Source: Paracoccaceae bacterium (GTDB lineage: Bacteria > Pseudomonadota > Alphaproteobacteria > Rhodobacterales > Rhodobacteraceae). From it: a DNA stretch of 6,752 nucleotides. The position numbers were made by a program, and so were the translations under genes. The notes under the pieces are model-generated. The model was given only the letters and a program-made list of their open reading frames with translations, searched no databases and was not told the origin of the DNA. Positions within the stretch are counted from its first letter, which is position 1, and each line of letters opens with the position of its first letter. Below, piece by piece: positions 5,301-6,752 of this stretch. Where the stretch lies: positions 1 to 6,752 of the forward strand of contig SKNG01000311.1 of NCBI GenBank assembly GCA_007120685.1, in the 5' to 3' direction.

Positions 5301-6752
5301 CCAGCGAGGGCGACTCTGCCGCGCTGGCCGAACTGGTCGAGGCGACCGAGAACGGCGGCGAGGGTGACAGCGGTTCCGGTGGCGATGACGGCGAGGATGG
5401 CGACACTGCCAACAGTGGCGGGCTGATCGGCGCCTGGTCCGATGGCGAGGGGCCGCTCTTTGCACGTTCCGACGGCACCAGCCGGGCGCTGTCGCTGGCG
5501 CAGACCTATGCGGCGGGCGAGGCGCTGGGCATCGGCGTCTCGCTGGCCCGGCTTTCGGGCGAACAGACCGCCCGCATCACCCAGCGCCCGGCCACCACCA
5601 TCGCCGTCGTGCCTGATCCCGGCGTGGCCGGCGGAGAAACCGAGGTGCGGGCCGACGGGCTGATCCGCCTGCGCGCGCTGCAATCCGGCGCCTGGGGCGC
5701 CAGCGCTGGCGCGCCCGATGCGCCTGGCGGCGCGGCCACCGGCGCGACCGAGGGCGGGGCCTATGGCGCCTCGATCGCGCTGGTCAACCTGCACGCGGTG
5801 ACCGAGACGCTGATCGAGGCCGGCGCCCGCCTTACGGCGTTGGGCACCGACGAGGGTGCGTTGGTCACGGCGCGCGACACGCGGCTGGTCTCGGCAGATG
5901 CGCGCACCCATGGCGCGGCGGGGAACACGGCCTTTACCGGCGCGCTGTCCATCGTGCAGCGCGATGACGTGACCCGCGCCATGGTTGCACCCTGGGCCGG
6001 CTTCCAGCTTCAGGGACCGCTGCGCCTGCGCGCCGTCAACCGGGGCGACACGGTGACGGTGGTCAGCGCCGGCGCGGTGGGCCAGCGGTCCATCGGCGTG
6101 GGAATTTCGCTGACCTTCGCCGACCGCGAAACCGTGGCGGGCATGGTCGATGCCGACCGGCTGGACGGGCGGCGCTTCTTCACCTCAGGCACGACCGAGC
6201 TCGTCCTTACCGGCACGCCGCAGGTAGAAGTCGGCGGGCTGGTCATCGAGGCGGTAAACGAGGGCAATGTCATCACCGGCGGGCGCACCTCGGCCGGCGA
6301 GGCGCCCGAGGGCGAGAGCGGTAACGGCACTGAACCCGAGGAACCGGGCGATGACGCGCCGGTGGCGCTGGATGCCGAGGTGGTGGGCGCGGATTCCCAG
6401 CGCATTGCCGATGCCATCGGCGGCTCGAACCCGCTGGGCGGCGGCGGCGGCGGCAATGACGAAGAAGGCGGCATGTCCTTTGCCGGCGATTTCGGTGCCA
6501 TCTTTGCCAATGTCACCACCGAGGCGCTGGTATTGCAGCGCGACGACAACCCCGACCTGCGCCATGCGCCTGTCTATGTCGATGTCGGCGGTGCCGTCAC
6601 CATCGCCTCGCGCAATGCCATCTCCTACGGTCAGTCCAGCGCCGTCACCGCCGTCGCCACCGGCGGCATCGGCATTTCCGGCAGCTTCGGCCTGACCTGG
6701 ATCGAACACGAGACCGCCACCCGTCTGGTCGATGCCGAGATCGAATTCGGCG
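2390..6752 (+). CDS. TpsA exoprotein: large filamentous adhesin/hemagglutinin-like protein, 3'-incomplete
   Basis: This is the cargo of the two-partner system, expected to be secreted and perhaps retained on the cell surface. I followed its frame codon by codon to the window end: 1454 codons with no stop or frameshift. A TGA at 2378, in frame just upstream, makes the ATG at 2390 the first possible ATG. Residues 1-36 are a signal peptide with a long basic start (KRRAARRR), a hydrophobic core, and AHA-Q cleavage after 36. Residues from 37 to roughly 270 carry the TPS/hemagglutination-activity domain: NTFAQF at 70-75, NIVNG at 96-100, and NPAGVVVGPSG at 125-135, matching the family's NPNGI motif. 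Beta-helix-like coils with GGDGGTI- and GGRGGTIFIDP-type turns run to about residue 400. A probable helical insert lies at 487-517. From about 564, degenerate adhesin modules alternate with acidic linkers. The visible part has no Cys and four Lys. It resembles LktA-type filamentous adhesins; whether it is an adhesin, a toxin or a contact-dependent inhibitor depends on the missing C-terminus. The start has no strong Shine-Dalgarno sequence. Confidence 0.93.
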   Translation, partial: MPKPLYRIKRRAARRRLRELAIAMAAMPVFAGAAHAQVVADGQTATTVSPGAGGVTDVRTATIAAGHGVNTFAQFSTAPGSMTHVHVPAGAAGTVNIVNGPASVIAGAVQSMQGGAVGGALYIANPAGVVVGPSGSITAGSVSLSTPAQDFAAGVVRGGRVAEGRLRGIIDGSAPQSDADISVAGRVHGQRAVRLQAGGDIVISGEVSAGSRAGRMAAAVNTGRVDLRAGGSVLVAPGGTVRTGAAGGDGGTIHLRARQGISVGRDAVMLAEGEGAGHGGVIDVFAGDTALIAPGGMVSVVAHGTGDGGFVEYSAERVVAVEGVLRAWSAGGRGGTIFIDPEHLVLNGEVTGGANFHAEATASITVATNAVISTRNTGSTVPAEQATAESLGDSGDIRLTAPSIELLSGSQLLAHADNGHQSGEIILEARRIDGDGHLTQSLPTSSTSIIIRRSYLHAGRIIITAETLKDNEVRAEDSINAYLGGLIPEGLPDALASQLVELGEDAARGVQGALDAVNYENWPSYLDARAEIGIRSTVLRADGEIRVNSEAVAQTEITPDSGGMALVIAASNTVARTIVWDTRINAGGDVSITADTRVDHTLRAEGVPGGGLTGLNTAIVASVRMGGAEAVLGGTPNQGNFNRPLLPAGVTLSLGENAALGGALAVNATNTTDLALAADTRLGENGRGAAVVLSLDDRAATTSVDGNYRSNTYEFDFSARNIYRQVDIGARVTGGALAADDAPTEAQPGQPEGTEAVGGALLAGIAGAADGASGVGDAAGITAATQSGDVAERAYAAAFVLTAHNASADVYIGDRDYVVALPTGGTGQVTFGFTVNSISGFTVSDDPSIPNRDFAPVEDGFQITAENELQSVRQVAITAAGEVPEPGDGGQGDGDDGPAAKSTGLISVSLADWDLDAEVILGGRTAGTSLLLVPVGVTITAQNTAPDFANRGDLDEAHALYSGRRQAESPASEGDSAALAELVEATENGGEGDSGSGGDDGEDGDTANSGGLIGAWSDGEGPLFARSDGTSRALSLAQTYAAGEALGIGVSLARLSGEQTARITQRPATTIAVVPDPGVAGGETEVRADGLIRLRALQSGAWGASAGAPDAPGGAATGATEGGAYGASIALVNLHAVTETLIEAGARLTALGTDEGALVTARDTRLVSADARTHGAAGNTAFTGALSIVQRDDVTRAMVAPWAGFQLQGPLRLRAVNRGDTVTVVSAGAVGQRSIGVGISLTFADRETVAGMVDADRLDGRRFFTSGTTELVLTGTPQVEVGGLVIEAVNEGNVITGGRTSAGEAPEGESGNGTEPEEPGDDAPVALDAEVVGADSQRIADAIGGSNPLGGGGGGNDEEGGMSFAGDFGAIFANVTTEALVLQRDDNPDLRHAPVYVDVGGAVTIASRNAISYGQSSAVTAVATGGIGISGSFGLTWIEHETATRLVDAEIEFG
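4079..6752 (+). repeat. Degenerate protein modules in the TpsA passenger
   Basis: About fourteen loosely related segments of roughly 20-25 residues recur in the TpsA frame, starting near 4079, 4235, 4370, 4451, 4661, 4769, 5099, 5420, 5522, 5759, 5924, 6089, 6473 and 6671. The shared shape is small residues alternating with hydrophobic ones, then a short polar stretch, then T/A-x-A/T and a hydrophobic residue. Examples are ALGIGVSLARLSGEQTARI (5522), AYGASIALVNLHAVTETLI (5759), IGVGISLTFADRETVAGMV (6092) and GISGSFGLTWIEHETATRL (6671). The likeness is in pattern rather than identity, and the DNA is not repeated. The copies at 4661 and 5420 are the weakest. Confidence 0.5.
6437..6454 (+). repeat. 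GGC trinucleotide run (six copies) in tpsA
   Basis: Six GGC units in a row encode a hexaglycine at TpsA residues 1350-1355, followed by an Asn-Asp-Glu-Glu stretch. The unit is a whole codon, so slippage would change linker length without breaking the frame. Confidence 0.9.

Noticed and set aside
4670..5911. Long open frame on the - strand (413 codons)
   Set aside because: It lies wholly opposite the TpsA frame, which has continuous family features. High third-position GC removes stops on the opposite strand, and its translation is low-complexity Gly/Arg/Ala with no recognisable domain.

Overview
The window carries one gene cluster, all on the + strand, for two-partner secretion (TPS, type Vb) of a very large surface or exported protein. 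It is very GC-rich, with strong G/C preference at third codon positions. Together with the IalB-family gene in the middle, this suggests an alphaproteobacterium, perhaps of the Rhodobacter/Paracoccus group. That placement is inferred from composition and gene families only.

Layout: (1) positions 2-1513 hold the 3' part of a TpsB outer-membrane transporter (ShlB/FhaC/HecB family), whose start lies before the window. (2) Positions 1579-2163 hold a complete 194-residue periplasmic protein of the IalB (invasion-associated locus B) family, with a signal peptide and four cysteines. (3) Positions 2164-2389 are a relatively AT-rich non-coding gap with a small perfect dyad and no promoter I can name with confidence. 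(4) Positions 2390-6752 hold the start and first 1454 codons of a TpsA exoprotein: signal peptide, TPS secretion domain with an NPAGV motif, a beta-helical shaft, then about fourteen degenerate modules with acidic Gly/Asp/Glu linkers. Its frame is open to the window end, so the protein is longer than what is seen. The overall look resembles the LktA-type filamentous adhesins, but I cannot confirm this by search.

How they would work together: TpsA leaves the cytoplasm by its signal peptide, and its N-terminal TPS domain is recognised by the TpsB POTRA domains. The chain is then threaded through the TpsB barrel and folds outside as a beta-helix. The IalB-like protein sits between transporter and cargo genes, where no classical TPS component is expected, and is the most interesting candidate for an uncharacterised accessory factor. 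Another oddity is that the three exported proteins, about 2150 visible residues together, contain only four lysines, two of them in the TpsA signal peptide.

I see no tRNA, rRNA, CRISPR, transposase or integrase. Long open frames on the - strand are composition shadows.
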